Part shown: positions 33,126 through 41,859 of the stretch, in pieces
Numbering within the stretch: position 1 is the stretch's first letter
Layout: the number at the start of each line of letters is the position of its first letter
Origin: Methylobacterium planeticum
GTDB taxonomy: Bacteria > Pseudomonadota > Alphaproteobacteria > Rhizobiales > Beijerinckiaceae
Assembly (NCBI RefSeq): GCF_008806345.1
Contig: NZ_VZZJ01000002.1
Span: forward strand, 248,001-312,000
Length of the DNA: 64,000 bases
Reading direction: 5' to 3'
Translations under genes and position numbers: made by a program
The notes under the pieces: generated by a model
The model's input: only the letters and a program-made list of their open reading frames with translations
The model's database searches: none
What the model was told of the DNA's origin: nothing

Positions 33126-33821
33126 ATGGCCGGGGCCGTCGCGCTCGCGCCGGGGCTGATCCACCATCCGGGCTGCCTCGATGCCGGCGCCCGCGCGGAT
33201 CTCGCCCGGGAGCTCGCGACGGCGCTCGCGCTGGCGCCCCCCGTGACGCCCCGGATGCCGCGCACCGGCCGGCCGTTCTCCGTGCGGATGACGAATTGCG
33301 GCCCCCTCGGCTGGGTCTCGGACGAGGCCGGCTACCGCTACCAGCCGCACCATCCCGAGACCGGGGCGCCCTGGCCGGCGATCCCCCCGACCGCCCTCGC
33401 GGCCTGGGCGGCCCTGTCCGGCTACGAGGCCCCGCCGGAGGCCTGCCTCGTCAACCTCTACGCCCCGGGCGCCCGGATGGGCCTGCACCAGGACCGGGAC
33501 GAGCGCGACCTCGCCGCGCCCGTCCTGTCCCTCTCCCTCGGGGCGCCGGCCCTGTTCCGCTACGGCGGCCTGCGGCGGGGCGACCCGACCCGCTCGGTGC
33601 GGCTCCGGCCGGGCGACGCGGTGGTGATCGGCGGGGCCGCGCGCCTGATCTTCCACGGGATCGACCGCATCCTCGCGCCGGAGTCCGACCTTCCGGGTCT
33701 GCTGGAGGCCGGCCGTCCCGATCCGCCGGAGGCCCTGCTGCCCGGCATCCTGCCCCCCGGCGGACGTTGCAATCTGACGCTGCGGCGCGTGAACCCGCCG
33801 CGGGGCGGGGCCCCCGCTTGA
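33126..33821 (+). CDS. alkB: Alpha-ketoglutarate-dependent DNA/RNA repair dioxygenase AlkB
   Basis: 231 residues, ATG preceded by GAGGGG. The Fe(II) ligands are in MGLHQDRDE (H-x-D) and RLIFHGIDRI, and the 2-oxoglutarate-binding arginine is in RCNLTLRRV. The nucleotide-recognition lid near PFSVRMTNCGPLGW and LVNLYAPGARMGLH is typical. It oxidatively removes methyl groups from N1-methyladenine and N3-methylcytosine. No ada gene is nearby, so control is probably not by a classical Ada regulon at this locus. Confidence 0.95.
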   Translation: MAGAVALAPGLIHHPGCLDAGARADLARELATALALAPPVTPRMPRTGRPFSVRMTNCGPLGWVSDEAGYRYQPHHPETGAPWPAIPPTALAAWAALSGYEAPPEACLVNLYAPGARMGLHQDRDERDLAAPVLSLSLGAPALFRYGGLRRGDPTRSVRLRPGDAVVIGGAARLIFHGIDRILAPESDLPGLLEAGRPDPPEALLPGILPPGGRCNLTLRRVNPPRGGAPA

Positions 33822-33922
33822 CACCGGGCCGGGAGGCGCCGACCCATCGCAACGGAGGACGCCCCGCGGGGCGGCCGAACAAGCCCCCGGCGGAACCGGG
33901 GCTCACGCGGAGAACCTGTCCG

Positions 33923-34888
33923 ATGCGGTTGCGTCACGCCCTGTCTCCCGTCGCGCGTCCGCTGGCGGCGCTCGGCCTCCTCGCCGCCCTGTCGGGGGCG
34001 GGGGCCGCGGGCGAGCCGATCTACCCCTCGGGCTCCCGCTTCGGCTTCGAGCCCCCCTCCGACATGGCGCCCTCGCGCCGCTTCGCGGGCTTCGAGCGCA
34101 AGGAGGGCGGCGCCACCGTCTCGGTGGTCGAGCTGCCGCCCTCGGCCTACGCGGATCTCGAGAAGAACTTCACGGACGAGAACCTGAAGAGCCAGGGCTT
34201 CGTGGTGGAGAAGCGCGAGCCGATCAAGGTCGGGGGCGCCGACGCGCTGCTCTATACCGGCGAGCAGCCGGCCGAGAGCACCGGCGGCCAGCCGATCCGC
34301 AAGTGGCTGCTGCTCGTGGGCGAGGTCAGCGTGACGGGCCTCGTCATCGCCCAGGCGCTCCCCGACGCGGAGACCGAGGAGACCATGCGCGGCATGGTGA
34401 CGGGCCTCACCATCCGCCCGGCGCTCAGCCTCGACCAGCAGGTCGATGCCCTGCCGTTCCGCATCACCGACCCGGCGGGCTTCCGGCCGGTGCGGGTGCT
34501 CGCCGGCAACTCGGTGCTGCTGACGCAGGGGCCGAAGGACCAGATGTCGAACCTGGAGCAGCCGATCCTGGTGCTGGCCCAGGCGGTGCAGCCGCCGCCG
34601 AGCGCCGAGCAGCGCGACGGCTTCGCCCGCGCGGCGCTCTACGCCAACCAGACCATGAAGGATTTCGTGATCGAGCGCTCGCAGAGCTACCGGCAGAACG
34701 GCGTCGACTGGCACGAGATCGTGGCGCGCGCCACCGACCTTCCCTCGAACCAGCCGGTGGTGGTTTCCCAGACCATCCGCTTCGCCCCCGACGGCTACCT
34801 GCGGGCGGTCGGCGTGGTGCGGGAGGACCAGCGCGAGGGCACGCTCGCCAGGTTCCGCGAGGTCGTCGACAGCGTGCAGGTCAAGTGA
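33923..34888 (+). CDS. Secreted hypothetical protein
   Basis: 321 residues from the ATG at 33923 (CGGAGA upstream), where a clear signal peptide begins and ends near SGAGAAG. Mature motifs include YPSGSRFGFEPPSDMAPSRRFAGFE, YADLEKNFTDENLKSQGF and ITDPAGFRPVRVLAGNSVLLT. The pattern suggests two repeated alpha/beta halves (compare IKVGGADALLYTG with PFRITDPAGF), as in conserved alphaproteobacterial periplasmic proteins of unknown role. There are no cysteines in the mature part. It could share a transcript with alkB (101-bp gap). Confidence 0.75.
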   Translation: MRLRHALSPVARPLAALGLLAALSGAGAAGEPIYPSGSRFGFEPPSDMAPSRRFAGFERKEGGATVSVVELPPSAYADLEKNFTDENLKSQGFVVEKREPIKVGGADALLYTGEQPAESTGGQPIRKWLLLVGEVSVTGLVIAQALPDAETEETMRGMVTGLTIRPALSLDQQVDALPFRITDPAGFRPVRVLAGNSVLLTQGPKDQMSNLEQPILVLAQAVQPPPSAEQRDGFARAALYANQTMKDFVIERSQSYRQNGVDWHEIVARATDLPSNQPVVVSQTIRFAPDGYLRAVGVVREDQREGTLARFREVVDSVQVK

Positions 34889-34924
34889 GGGGCCCGAGCG
34901 CGGCCCGGTCTCGGATCCCCCGCC

Positions 34925-36328
34925 TCAGATCGCGCCGGCGAGGCGCAGCGCCAGCCCCGCCGCCGCGCAGGCCGCGAGCATCGCGATCATGCCGGCCCGG
35001 AAGCGGAACACCGCCAGGAGGGCGGCGAGGCTGAGCCCGAGGGCGAAGGGGTCGAGGCTCGACCACACGGGCAGGTCGAGCCGGCCCGGCCCGGCCGCCA
35101 CCGGCCGGACCTCGGCGAAGATCGTGTGCAGGGCGAACCAGACCGCGAGGTTGAGGATGACGCCCACCACCGCCGCCGTCACGGCCGCGAGGGCGGCGGC
35201 GAGCGCCCGGTCGCCCCGCAGCCGCTCGACATAGGGCGCGCCGAGGAAGATCCAGAGGAAGCACGGCGCGAAGGTCACCCAGGTGGTGAGCAGCCCCCCG
35301 AGGGTGGCGGCCACGAGCGGCGGCAGCGACCCGGGCGCCCGGTAGGCGGCGAGGAAGCCCACGAACTGCGTCACCATGATCAGGGGGCCGGGCGTCGTCT
35401 CGGCGAGTCCGAGCCCGTCGAGCATCTCGCCGGGCCGGAGCCAGCCGTAATGCTCGACCGCCCGCTGGGCGACGTAGGCCAGGACCGCGTAGGCGCCCCC
35501 GAAGGTCACCATCGCCATCTGCGAGAAGAACAGCGCGATCTGCGCGAACACGTCGCCGGGCCCGAGCCAGAGGAGGATGAGGGCGACGGGGGCGAGCCAG
35601 GCCGTGCCCCAGAGCCCCAGCACCCGGAGCACGTGCCCGTGCGAGGCCTGCTCCTGCGGCAGCCCCTCGTCGCCGAGGAGGTAGGGCGCGCCATCCTCCG
35701 GCGCTACGGCGCCGTGGCCCCCGGCCTGGAACTGCGCCAGCCCGGCCCGGCCGCCGAGATAGCCGATCGACCCGGCGCCGAGGACGATCAGCGGGAAGGG
35801 CACGTCGAGGACGAAGATCGCCAGGAAGGAGGCCGCCGCGAGGGCGACCATGGCCCGGCTCCGCAGGGCCTTGCGGCCGATGCGCAGCACCGCCTGCGCG
35901 ACGATGGCGAGCACCGCCGCCTTGAGGCCGAAGAGCAGGCCCGCCACCGCGCCGACCTGCCCGAGCAGAACGTAGACCCAGCTCAGGGCCATGATGGCGA
36001 GAAGGCCGGGCAGCACGAACAGGCCCCCGGCCAGGAGGCCGCCGCGGGTGCCGTGCATGAGCCAGCCGACATAGGTCGCGAGCTGCTGCGCCTCCGGCCC
36101 GGGCAGCAGGGTGCAGAAGTTGAGCGCGTGCAGGAAGCGGCTCTCGGAGATCCAGCGCCGCTCCTCGACGAGGATGCGGTGCATCACCGCGATCTGCCCG
36201 GCCGGGCCCCCGAACGAGAGGGCCGCGATGCGGGCCCAGACCGGCAGGGCCTCGCGCAGGCTCACGGCGGGCGGACGGGCCGCCGCCGCGGGCTCACGGG
36301 CGGGCGGACCGAGGACGGCGCCGGTCAT
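34925..36328 (-). CDS. chrA: Chromate transporter, two-domain (long-chain) type
   Basis: 467 residues with about ten to twelve membrane helices in two homologous halves. The CHR signature appears as SFGGPAGQIAVMHRILVEERRWI and NFCTLLPGPEAQQLATYVGW in the N-terminal half, and as FGGAYAVLAYVAQRAVEHYGWL and LAETTPGPLIMVTQFVGFLAAY in the C-terminal half. Such proteins expel chromate, probably by proton antiport, and tolerate sulfate analogues. It lies 76 bp downstream of glcD on the same strand and may be co-transcribed. There is no chrB regulator. Confidence 0.93.
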   Translation of the reverse strand: MTGAVLGPPAREPAAAARPPAVSLREALPVWARIAALSFGGPAGQIAVMHRILVEERRWISESRFLHALNFCTLLPGPEAQQLATYVGWLMHGTRGGLLAGGLFVLPGLLAIMALSWVYVLLGQVGAVAGLLFGLKAAVLAIVAQAVLRIGRKALRSRAMVALAAASFLAIFVLDVPFPLIVLGAGSIGYLGGRAGLAQFQAGGHGAVAPEDGAPYLLGDEGLPQEQASHGHVLRVLGLWGTAWLAPVALILLWLGPGDVFAQIALFFSQMAMVTFGGAYAVLAYVAQRAVEHYGWLRPGEMLDGLGLAETTPGPLIMVTQFVGFLAAYRAPGSLPPLVAATLGGLLTTWVTFAPCFLWIFLGAPYVERLRGDRALAAALAAVTAAVVGVILNLAVWFALHTIFAEVRPVAAGPGRLDLPVWSSLDPFALGLSLAALLAVFRFRAGMIAMLAACAAAGLALRLAGAI

Positions 36329-36404
36329 GCGGGGACGCTCGCTGTCGTGGCGGGGCCGGCGCGCGGCGGCCCGGGGGGGAGAGGCCCCGCGCGCGGGGCC
36401 GGGA

Positions 36405-37838
36405 TCAGGCGGCGACGCGGCCCTCGAGGGGGAAGACCTTGGCGGGGTTCATCAGCCAGGCCGGGTCGAACACGTTCTTGACCCGCATCTGCTGCTCGAG
36501 ATCGGCCTGGGTGTACTGGAAGCGCATCAGCTCGCGCTTCTCGATGCCGACGCCGTGCTCCCCCGTGAGGCAGCCGCCGACCTCGACGCAGAGCTTCAGG
36601 ATCTCGTCGCCGGCGGCCTCCGCCTTCTCCATCTCGCCCGGCTTGTTGATGTCGAACAGGATCAGCGGATGCAGGTTGCCGTCGCCGGCGTGGAAGACGT
36701 TGGCGACGCGCAGGCCGTGGCCGGCGCAGATCGCCCCGATCCGCTCCAGCACGTGGGCGAGCTGGCCCGTCGGGATGGTGCCGTCCATGCAGATGTAGTC
36801 CGAGATCCGGCCCGTCGCTCCGAAGGCCGACTTGCGGCCCTTCCAGATCGCGGCGCTCTCGGCCTCCGAGCGCGAGACCTTGAGGCTCGTCGGCCGGAAG
36901 CCCTCCGCGATCGCCGCGATGCGGCCGAGCATGTCGTCGATCTCGGCGTCCGAGCCCTCGACCTCGATGATCAGCATCGCCTCGGCGTCGCGCGGGTAGC
37001 CGGCCTGCGCGAAATCCTCGGTGATCAGGATCGCCTCGCGGTCCATGTACTCGATCGCCACCGGGATGATGCCGGCCGCGATGATGGCGGCGGTGCAGGC
37101 GCCCGCATCCTCCACCGAGGAGAAGCCGACGAGGGCCGGCCGCGCCCCCTCGGCGGCGCGCAGGATGCGCACGGTCGCCTCCGTGACGATGCCGAGCTGG
37201 CCCTCGGAGCCGCAGACGAGGCCGAGCAGGTCGTAGCCGCCGCTGTCGAGGTGGTCGCCGCCGATCTCCACCACGGTGCCGTCGTTCATCACCAGGGTGA
37301 CGCCCAGCAGGTTGTTGGTGGTCACGCCGTATTTCAGGCAATGCGCCCCGCCCGAGTTCATCGCGATGTTGCCCGCGATGGTGCAGGCGAGCTGGCTCGA
37401 CGGGTCGGGGGCGTAGAAGAAGCCCTCGTGGCTGACCGCGCCCGAGATGGCGAGGTTGGTGATGCCCGATTGCACCCGCGCGGTGCGGTTGGCGAAGTCG
37501 AGGTCGAGGACGCGGGTCATCTTGCCGACGCCGAGGATGACCGCATCCTCCTGCGCGATGGCGCCCCCGGCGAGCGAGGTGCCGGCGCCCCGCGGCACCA
37601 CCCGCACGCCGTTGCGGTGGCAATAGGCCATCACGGCCGAGACCTCCTCGGTGGTCGAGGGCAGGACGACGGCGAGCGGCATCCGGCGGTAGGCGGTGAG
37701 CCCGTCCGTCTCGAAGGCGCGGCGCTCGTCCTCGCTGGTGATCAGCGCCTCGGCGGCGACGAGGGGGCGCAGGCCCGCGATGATCGGCTCGCGCCGGGCG
37801 ACGATCTCGGGATCCGGAACCGGGAAGGCGATCGACAT
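36405..37838 (-). CDS. glcD: FAD-linked glycolate/D-lactate oxidase subunit GlcD
   Basis: 477 residues from the ATG at 37838. The FAD-binding domain has VPRGAGTSLAGGAI, GNIAMNSGGAHCLKYGVTTNN and GSEGQLGIVTEATVRIL. The C-terminal domain has NVFHAGDGNLHPLILFD and GGCLTGEHGVGIEKREL. In known systems GlcD works with GlcE and GlcF to oxidise glycolate to glyoxylate; neither partner is in the window, so it may partner with genes elsewhere or act alone. An alternative ATG at 37892 adds 18 basic residues. It is divergent from a cytochrome c gene across 318 bp. Confidence 0.9.
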   Translation of the reverse strand: MSIAFPVPDPEIVARREPIIAGLRPLVAAEALITSEDERRAFETDGLTAYRRMPLAVVLPSTTEEVSAVMAYCHRNGVRVVPRGAGTSLAGGAIAQEDAVILGVGKMTRVLDLDFANRTARVQSGITNLAISGAVSHEGFFYAPDPSSQLACTIAGNIAMNSGGAHCLKYGVTTNNLLGVTLVMNDGTVVEIGGDHLDSGGYDLLGLVCGSEGQLGIVTEATVRILRAAEGARPALVGFSSVEDAGACTAAIIAAGIIPVAIEYMDREAILITEDFAQAGYPRDAEAMLIIEVEGSDAEIDDMLGRIAAIAEGFRPTSLKVSRSEAESAAIWKGRKSAFGATGRISDYICMDGTIPTGQLAHVLERIGAICAGHGLRVANVFHAGDGNLHPLILFDINKPGEMEKAEAAGDEILKLCVEVGGCLTGEHGVGIEKRELMRFQYTQADLEQQMRVKNVFDPAWLMNPAKVFPLEGRVAA

Positions 37839-38156
37839 GGCGTTCTCCCAACGGACGGCTGCGGCCCGGGTTGTTCGTCGGCGGCGCTGCACGGGTTCCG
37901 GGCCCGGGACGGTGCCGCCTTCACCGTCCGCTCAGCTTCGCCCGGGCAGGATGCCGTTCGAAGCCCGGCGCTCCCGGCTTCGCATCTTTACCGCAAAGCC
38001 GCGTTCCGCGCACCCGGAACAGAATCGTGGCCTTGCGGCTTCCTTTCGTCGCGGGAGCCCTAAATGCGGAGCTGGCGTTGCCAGTCTCGATCTGTTCTAA
38101 ACGTGAAGCTCGGCTATAAGCCAAGGCGGCTCACACCGCCCAATGGAGGAAATCTC
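37839..38156. other. Divergent promoter region, no gene seen
   Basis: 318 bp between glcD (-) and the cytochrome c gene (+). It is moderately less GC-rich than its surroundings. A CTATAAG -10-like sequence lies at 38114-38120 in front of the cytochrome gene, without a clear -35 partner. A strong GGAGGA ribosome-binding site precedes the cytochrome ATG. Confidence 0.4.
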
Positions 38157-38513
38157 ATGCGTCACTTCATCCTCGGCGCGGCCCTCGCGCTGCTGCTGCC
38201 CGTCTCGGCCCAGGCCCAGGACGCGGCCGGCGGCGAGAAGGCCTTCGCGCCCTGCAAGGCCTGCCATGCCTTCGGCAAGAACGGCGTCGGGCCGGATCTG
38301 AAGGGCGTCGTCGGCCGCAAGGCGGGCACGCACGAGGGCTACAACTATTCCGCCGCCCTCAAGGGCTCGGGCCTGACCTGGGACGAGGCGAACCTGAAGG
38401 AGTGGCTCAAGGACCCGAAGGCCAAGGTCGCGGGGAACAAGATGGTCTATCCGGGCCTCAAGGACGACAAGAAGCTCGAGGACGTGATCGCCTACCTCAA
38501 GACCCAGTCGTAA
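38157..38513 (+). CDS. Soluble periplasmic cytochrome c (class I, c550/c2 type)
   Basis: 118 residues with a cleavable signal (1-20, ending AQA). Haem c is attached at CKACH (Cys33, Cys36, His37), and the sixth ligand is probably Met96 in NKMVYPG. The segment KNGVGPDLKGVVGRKAGT after the haem site and the C-terminal DVIAYLKTQS helix are typical of small alphaproteobacterial cytochromes c that shuttle electrons between the bc1 complex, dehydrogenases and oxidases. The upstream ribosome-binding site GGAGGA is among the strongest in the window, suggesting high expression. Confidence 0.93.
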   Translation: MRHFILGAALALLLPVSAQAQDAAGGEKAFAPCKACHAFGKNGVGPDLKGVVGRKAGTHEGYNYSAALKGSGLTWDEANLKEWLKDPKAKVAGNKMVYPGLKDDKKLEDVIAYLKTQS

Positions 38514-38547
38514 GGGCATCCCGGCTGGCGCCGGGCGATCGCAGGAT

Positions 38548-38598
38548 TGCCCGGCACCCGGGCAGGACGGGCCGTCTCCCAGCCGGGGGGCGGCCCGT
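38548..38598. terminator. Double stem-loop between convergent genes
   Basis: TGCCCGG-CAC-CCGGGCA (38548-38564) forms a tight hairpin, followed by ACGGGCCG (38567-38574) paired with CGGCCCGT (38591-38598). It is placed between the cytochrome c stop and the ohrR stop, so it probably terminates both. There is no T-run. Confidence 0.6.
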
Positions 38599-38617
38599 TC
38601 GCGTGTCCGGCTGCGGC

Positions 38618-39157
38618 TCAGGCCTGCTCGGCCGCCCGCTCGAGCCCGTTCGCGGCGCCGTCGTGCAGCCCCGAGCGCAAGTTGACGAGGTGGTCGAGGA
38701 GCTCGCGGCGATGGCCGAGTTCGAGGCCCGTCATGCCCCCGGCCTGGTCGGGGATGCAGGCCATCCGCCCCTGCAGCTCGCGGCCCTTCGGGGTCAGGAA
38801 GATGCTCACCTGCCGCTCGTCGGCCCGGTCGCGGGCGCGGCGGACATGGCCCGAGCCCTCGAGCCGCTTCAGGAGCGGCGTCAGCGTGCCGGAATCCAGG
38901 AACAGGCGGGTGCCGATCTCCTTCACCGTCAGCCCTTCCTCCTCCCACAGGACGAGGAGCACGAGGTATTGCGGATAGGTGAGGTCGTGCTCGGCCAGCA
39001 GGGTGCGGTAGGCGCGACCGAAGGCGTGGGCGGCCGCGTAGACGGCGAAGCACAGCTGGTTGTCGAGGCGCTGCGGATCGAGCGCATCGACGGCGCGGGC
39101 CGGAACCACCTCCGGCCTCGCCGATGGCTGCCCGTTCGGTTCACGACGGGTCGACAT
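38618..39157 (-). CDS. ohrR: MarR-family organic hydroperoxide regulator OhrR
   Basis: 179 residues from the ATG at 39157 (another ATG at 39166). The peroxide-sensing cysteine is in LDNQLCFAVYAAAHAFGRAYR (Cys36), the OhrR hallmark. The winged helix follows: TYPQYLVLLVLWEEEGLTVKEIG, LFLDSGTLTPLLKRLEGSGHV and the wing RDRADERQVSIFLT. In relatives, organic peroxides oxidise the cysteine and release the DNA, de-repressing ohr. It is divergent from ohr here, with a long palindrome between, the standard arrangement. The C-terminus is about 25 residues longer than usual. Confidence 0.93.
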   Translation of the reverse strand: MSTRREPNGQPSARPEVVPARAVDALDPQRLDNQLCFAVYAAAHAFGRAYRTLLAEHDLTYPQYLVLLVLWEEEGLTVKEIGTRLFLDSGTLTPLLKRLEGSGHVRRARDRADERQVSIFLTPKGRELQGRMACIPDQAGGMTGLELGHRRELLDHLVNLRSGLHDGAANGLERAAEQA

Positions 39158-39319
39158 GCACACCACCCCACTCTGGCACGCCGTGCGCGCCGCGGTTCAT
39201 GAATTGAAGCAATATCCTAGCCACACTCAGCGCATCGCACAATCAAGACGCGAAAACCCGCAACACGCGAAGACTCGGCGCGCATTCCGATTGCGCCCAA
39301 CCGGGTATGGTGCGATAAG

Positions 39320-39349
39320 GCGATATCGATTGCGCGCAATCGATATCGC
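39320..39349. promoter_or_regulatory. 30-bp perfect palindrome, candidate OhrR operator
   Basis: A perfect 30-base palindrome centred on ATTGCGCGCAAT, with GCGATATCG and CGATATCGC as the outer arms. It lies in the ohrR-ohr intergenic space, 130 bp before ohr. A related half-site GATTGCGCCCAA occurs about 30 bp to its left. Position and symmetry make it the best candidate for OhrR binding; this is inference. Confidence 0.65.
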
Positions 39350-39478
39350 GGCCCCCTCGTAGCAGGCACACGGGCACGCGAGACCGGTCGGCGCTCTCCG
39401 ACACTGTCCGCCCAGCGCGCGGGACGCAACCGTCGATTGAGCGCTCCCACAACCGAAACCCCATACCCGGAGACGATC

Positions 39479-39901
39479 ATGCAGGCTCTCTACACCGCCC
39501 ACGCCCATGCCACCGGTGGACGCGAAGGCGCGGCCGCGACCGACGACGGCAAGCTCGGCCTCACCCTCTCGACCCCGAAGGAGCTCGGCGGCGGGGGCGG
39601 CGCCGGCACCAATCCCGAGCAGCTCTTCGCGGCCGGCTACGCCGCCTGCTTCCTCGGCGCGATCAAGTTCGTGGCCGCGCAGGACAAGGTGAAGATCACC
39701 GACGACGCCAAGGTCGAGTCGACGGTCGGCATCGGCAAGCGCGAGGACAGCACCGGCTTCGGCCTCACCGTCACCCTGAAGGCGACGCTGCCGGGCATCG
39801 ACCACGCGACCGCGCAGGACATCGTCAAGCGCGCCGACGTGGTCTGCCCCTACTCGCACGCCACCCGCGGCAACATCCGGGTCGACATCTCGGCGGCCTG
39901 A
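39479..39901 (+). CDS. ohr: Organic hydroperoxide reductase Ohr
   Basis: 140 residues from the ATG at 39479. The two reactive cysteines are present: AAGYAACFLGA (Cys57) and DVVCPYSHATRGN (Cys123), with the glycine-rich GGGGGAGTNPEQLFAAG lead-in. It is a thiol-dependent peroxidase, usually recycled by lipoylated proteins, that destroys fatty-acid and other organic hydroperoxides. It is probably repressed by the divergent OhrR. Its 3' end overlaps the convergent methyltransferase gene by 52 bp. Confidence 0.95.
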   Translation: MQALYTAHAHATGGREGAAATDDGKLGLTLSTPKELGGGGGAGTNPEQLFAAGYAACFLGAIKFVAAQDKVKITDDAKVESTVGIGKREDSTGFGLTVTLKATLPGIDHATAQDIVKRADVVCPYSHATRGNIRVDISAA

Positions 39902-40707
39902 TCGGCCGCGCGCTGAACCAGGCAGGTGGCGACCGCGTAGGTGACGCGGGCGCCGCCGGCCTCGAAGGTCCTGAGCACCCGGCGCAGGGTGCCGGCCGGG
40001 AGCGGAGCACGCCCGGCGGTGCCGGCGCCGATCGCCCGCAGCGCCGCCAGGAAGGCGTGCCCGTCGGGATGGGCCTCCCGCACGGGCTCGACCGAGACCG
40101 AGATCGTGCAGCCCGGGAGCCGCAGCCCCGCCAGGCGCGCCTCGGGCGGGTAGGGGAGGGCGGCGGGAACGAGCCCGTGCGCCCGCTGCGCCGCCGCCCA
40201 CTCGGCGAAGGTGCCCTCCGCCAGGGTGGCGAGCGCGAGCCAACCGCCCGGGGCCAGCAGCCGGCTCAGGCCCGCGAGGGCGCCGGGCAGGTCCTCGAAC
40301 CACTGCGCCGCGAGGCTCGAGGCGATCAGGTCGAAGCCCGGCCGGGCTTCGAGGCAGGGCCGCTCGCCGTCCATCGCCAGGAAATCGAGGCCGCCGGGAT
40401 CCCCCGCCGCGCCCATCCGCGCGCGGCAGCGGGCGAGCATGCCGGGGGCGATGTCGGTGACGAGCATCGGGCCGGCCGGGAGGCGGGCGCGCAGGGCGGC
40501 GGTGAGGAATCCCGTGCCGCAGCCCACTTCGAGGATGCGCGGGCGCGCGGGCAGCGGCAGGGCCGCGATCCGCCGGGCCAGGCCCTCGGCGACCGGCCGC
40601 TGGATCCCGGCCGCCCGGTCGTAGGCCTCGGCGCCGTCGAAGGCGCGCGCGACCGCCTGCTTCCAGGGCGTTGTCCGGGATGGGGCGGCAGCCGTCGCGG
40701 TGGGCAT
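39850..40707 (-). CDS. BioC-like SAM-dependent methyltransferase
   Basis: 285 residues. SAM motif I is ILEVGCGTGFLTAALRARLP, with the acidic VTDIAPGML and post-II FDLIASSLAAQWFEDLPGAL. The latter resembles BioC (malonyl-ACP O-methyltransferase), whose family has SNLALQWCxDL at this place. The N-terminal VARAFDGAEAYDRAAGIQRPVAEGLA also matches BioC. BioC starts biotin synthesis by masking malonyl-ACP as its methyl ester. No other bio genes are nearby, so the name is withheld. The last 17 codons overlap the end of ohr on the other strand. Confidence 0.75.
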   Translation of the reverse strand: MPTATAAAPSRTTPWKQAVARAFDGAEAYDRAAGIQRPVAEGLARRIAALPLPARPRILEVGCGTGFLTAALRARLPAGPMLVTDIAPGMLARCRARMGAAGDPGGLDFLAMDGERPCLEARPGFDLIASSLAAQWFEDLPGALAGLSRLLAPGGWLALATLAEGTFAEWAAAQRAHGLVPAALPYPPEARLAGLRLPGCTISVSVEPVREAHPDGHAFLAALRAIGAGTAGRAPLPAGTLRRVLRTFEAGGARVTYAVATCLVQRAADQAAEMSTRMLPRVACE

Positions 40708-40869
40708 GCCCCAGGGCCTTAGCTCGGCGGCGTCCGGGGCTCAAGCGCGGGCTTCTCCGGCCCGGTGGCTCCTGGACCTGCCGCGAGAAGGGGAAGCAGA
40801 GCCGGCAGAAGAGATGCTTTCGTCTGGAAACAAATTCTGCCGGGCGCGATGCCGGCAGCACCCCGTCCC

Positions 40870-41859
40870 TCACGCGCTCGCGGGTCCGATATCCGCGGGT
40901 TCCTCGTCCATCAGCGGGTGCAGGTCGCGCACCATGTTCTTCAGGCGCTCGTCGAGGACGTGGGTGTAGATCTGGGTCGTCGAGATGTCGGCGTGGCCGA
41001 GCAGCTCCTGCACGATGCGCAGGTCGGCGCCGTTCTGCAGCAGGTGGCTGGCGAAGGCGTGGCGCAGCACGTGGGGGCTGACCCGGTCCGGCCGGAGGCC
41101 GGACGCCGCCGCCGCGGCCTTGAGGTCGCGGGCGAAGGCCTGCCGGGTGAGGTGGCCGCTCGCGCTGTCGGCGGGGAACAGCCAGGGGCTGTCGGAGGGG
41201 GAGGCCGCCAGGTGCTCGCGCATGGCGGCGCGCGCCATCTCGGTGAGGGGCACGAGGCGCTCGCGCCCGCCCTTGCCGCGCACCACGAGGAAGCGCTCCC
41301 GGGTCGCGCCCGCCGCCCGCGGCAGCGCGATCAGCTCCGAGACGCGCAGGCCCGTGGCGTAGAGGAGCTCGATCAGGCAGAGCATCCGGCGGGCGCGGGC
41401 GGCGAGCGCGCGCGCCTCCTCCCCCCGCCCGGCCGTCACCTGCTCGCGGGCGACGGCGAGCAGCCGGTCGACCTCCTGCACCGACAGGATCTTGGGCAGG
41501 CTCCGGCCCCGGCGCGGGCCGGCGAGCGGCGCGCTCGGGTCGGTCTCGGCCATCCCCTCGGCGTAGAGGAACTTGTGGAAGCCGCGGATGCAGGAGAGCC
41601 GCCGCGCCGCCGAGGCGCTCTTGAGCCCCCGCGTCTCGAGCCCGGCGATGTAGGCGCGCAGCGCCCCCGCCTCGACCTCGGCCGGATCGAGGCCCTCCTC
41701 GGCCAGATACCCGAAATAATCCTCGAGGTCGCGCCGGTAGGCCTCGAGGGTGTTGCGCGCCGCGCCCCGCTCGGCCGCCAGCATGTCGAGATAGGCGGCG
41801 ATCTCGGGGACGGGCGCGCCCGTCCGCGGCGACGTCCGCGCCGGGCCCGCCCGCGTCAC
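40870..41859 (-). CDS. xerD: Site-specific tyrosine recombinase XerD
   Basis: 329 residues from a GTG at 41859. The N-terminal SAM-like domain (EIAAYLDMLAAERGAARNTLEAYRRDL) is followed by the catalytic residues: Arg in YATGLRVSELI, Lys in VRGKGGRERLVP, His-x-x-Arg in SPHVLRHAFASHLL, His in LGHADISTTQIYTHV, and the nucleophilic Tyr in the same motif. With XerC it resolves chromosome dimers at dif. Its GTG overlaps the stop of a small upstream membrane-protein gene (GTGA), indicating coupled translation. It lies next to aroK/aroB, an arrangement common in alphaproteobacteria. Confidence 0.95.
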   Translation of the reverse strand: MTRAGPARTSPRTGAPVPEIAAYLDMLAAERGAARNTLEAYRRDLEDYFGYLAEEGLDPAEVEAGALRAYIAGLETRGLKSASAARRLSCIRGFHKFLYAEGMAETDPSAPLAGPRRGRSLPKILSVQEVDRLLAVAREQVTAGRGEEARALAARARRMLCLIELLYATGLRVSELIALPRAAGATRERFLVVRGKGGRERLVPLTEMARAAMREHLAASPSDSPWLFPADSASGHLTRQAFARDLKAAAAASGLRPDRVSPHVLRHAFASHLLQNGADLRIVQELLGHADISTTQIYTHVLDERLKNMVRDLHPLMDEEPADIGPASA

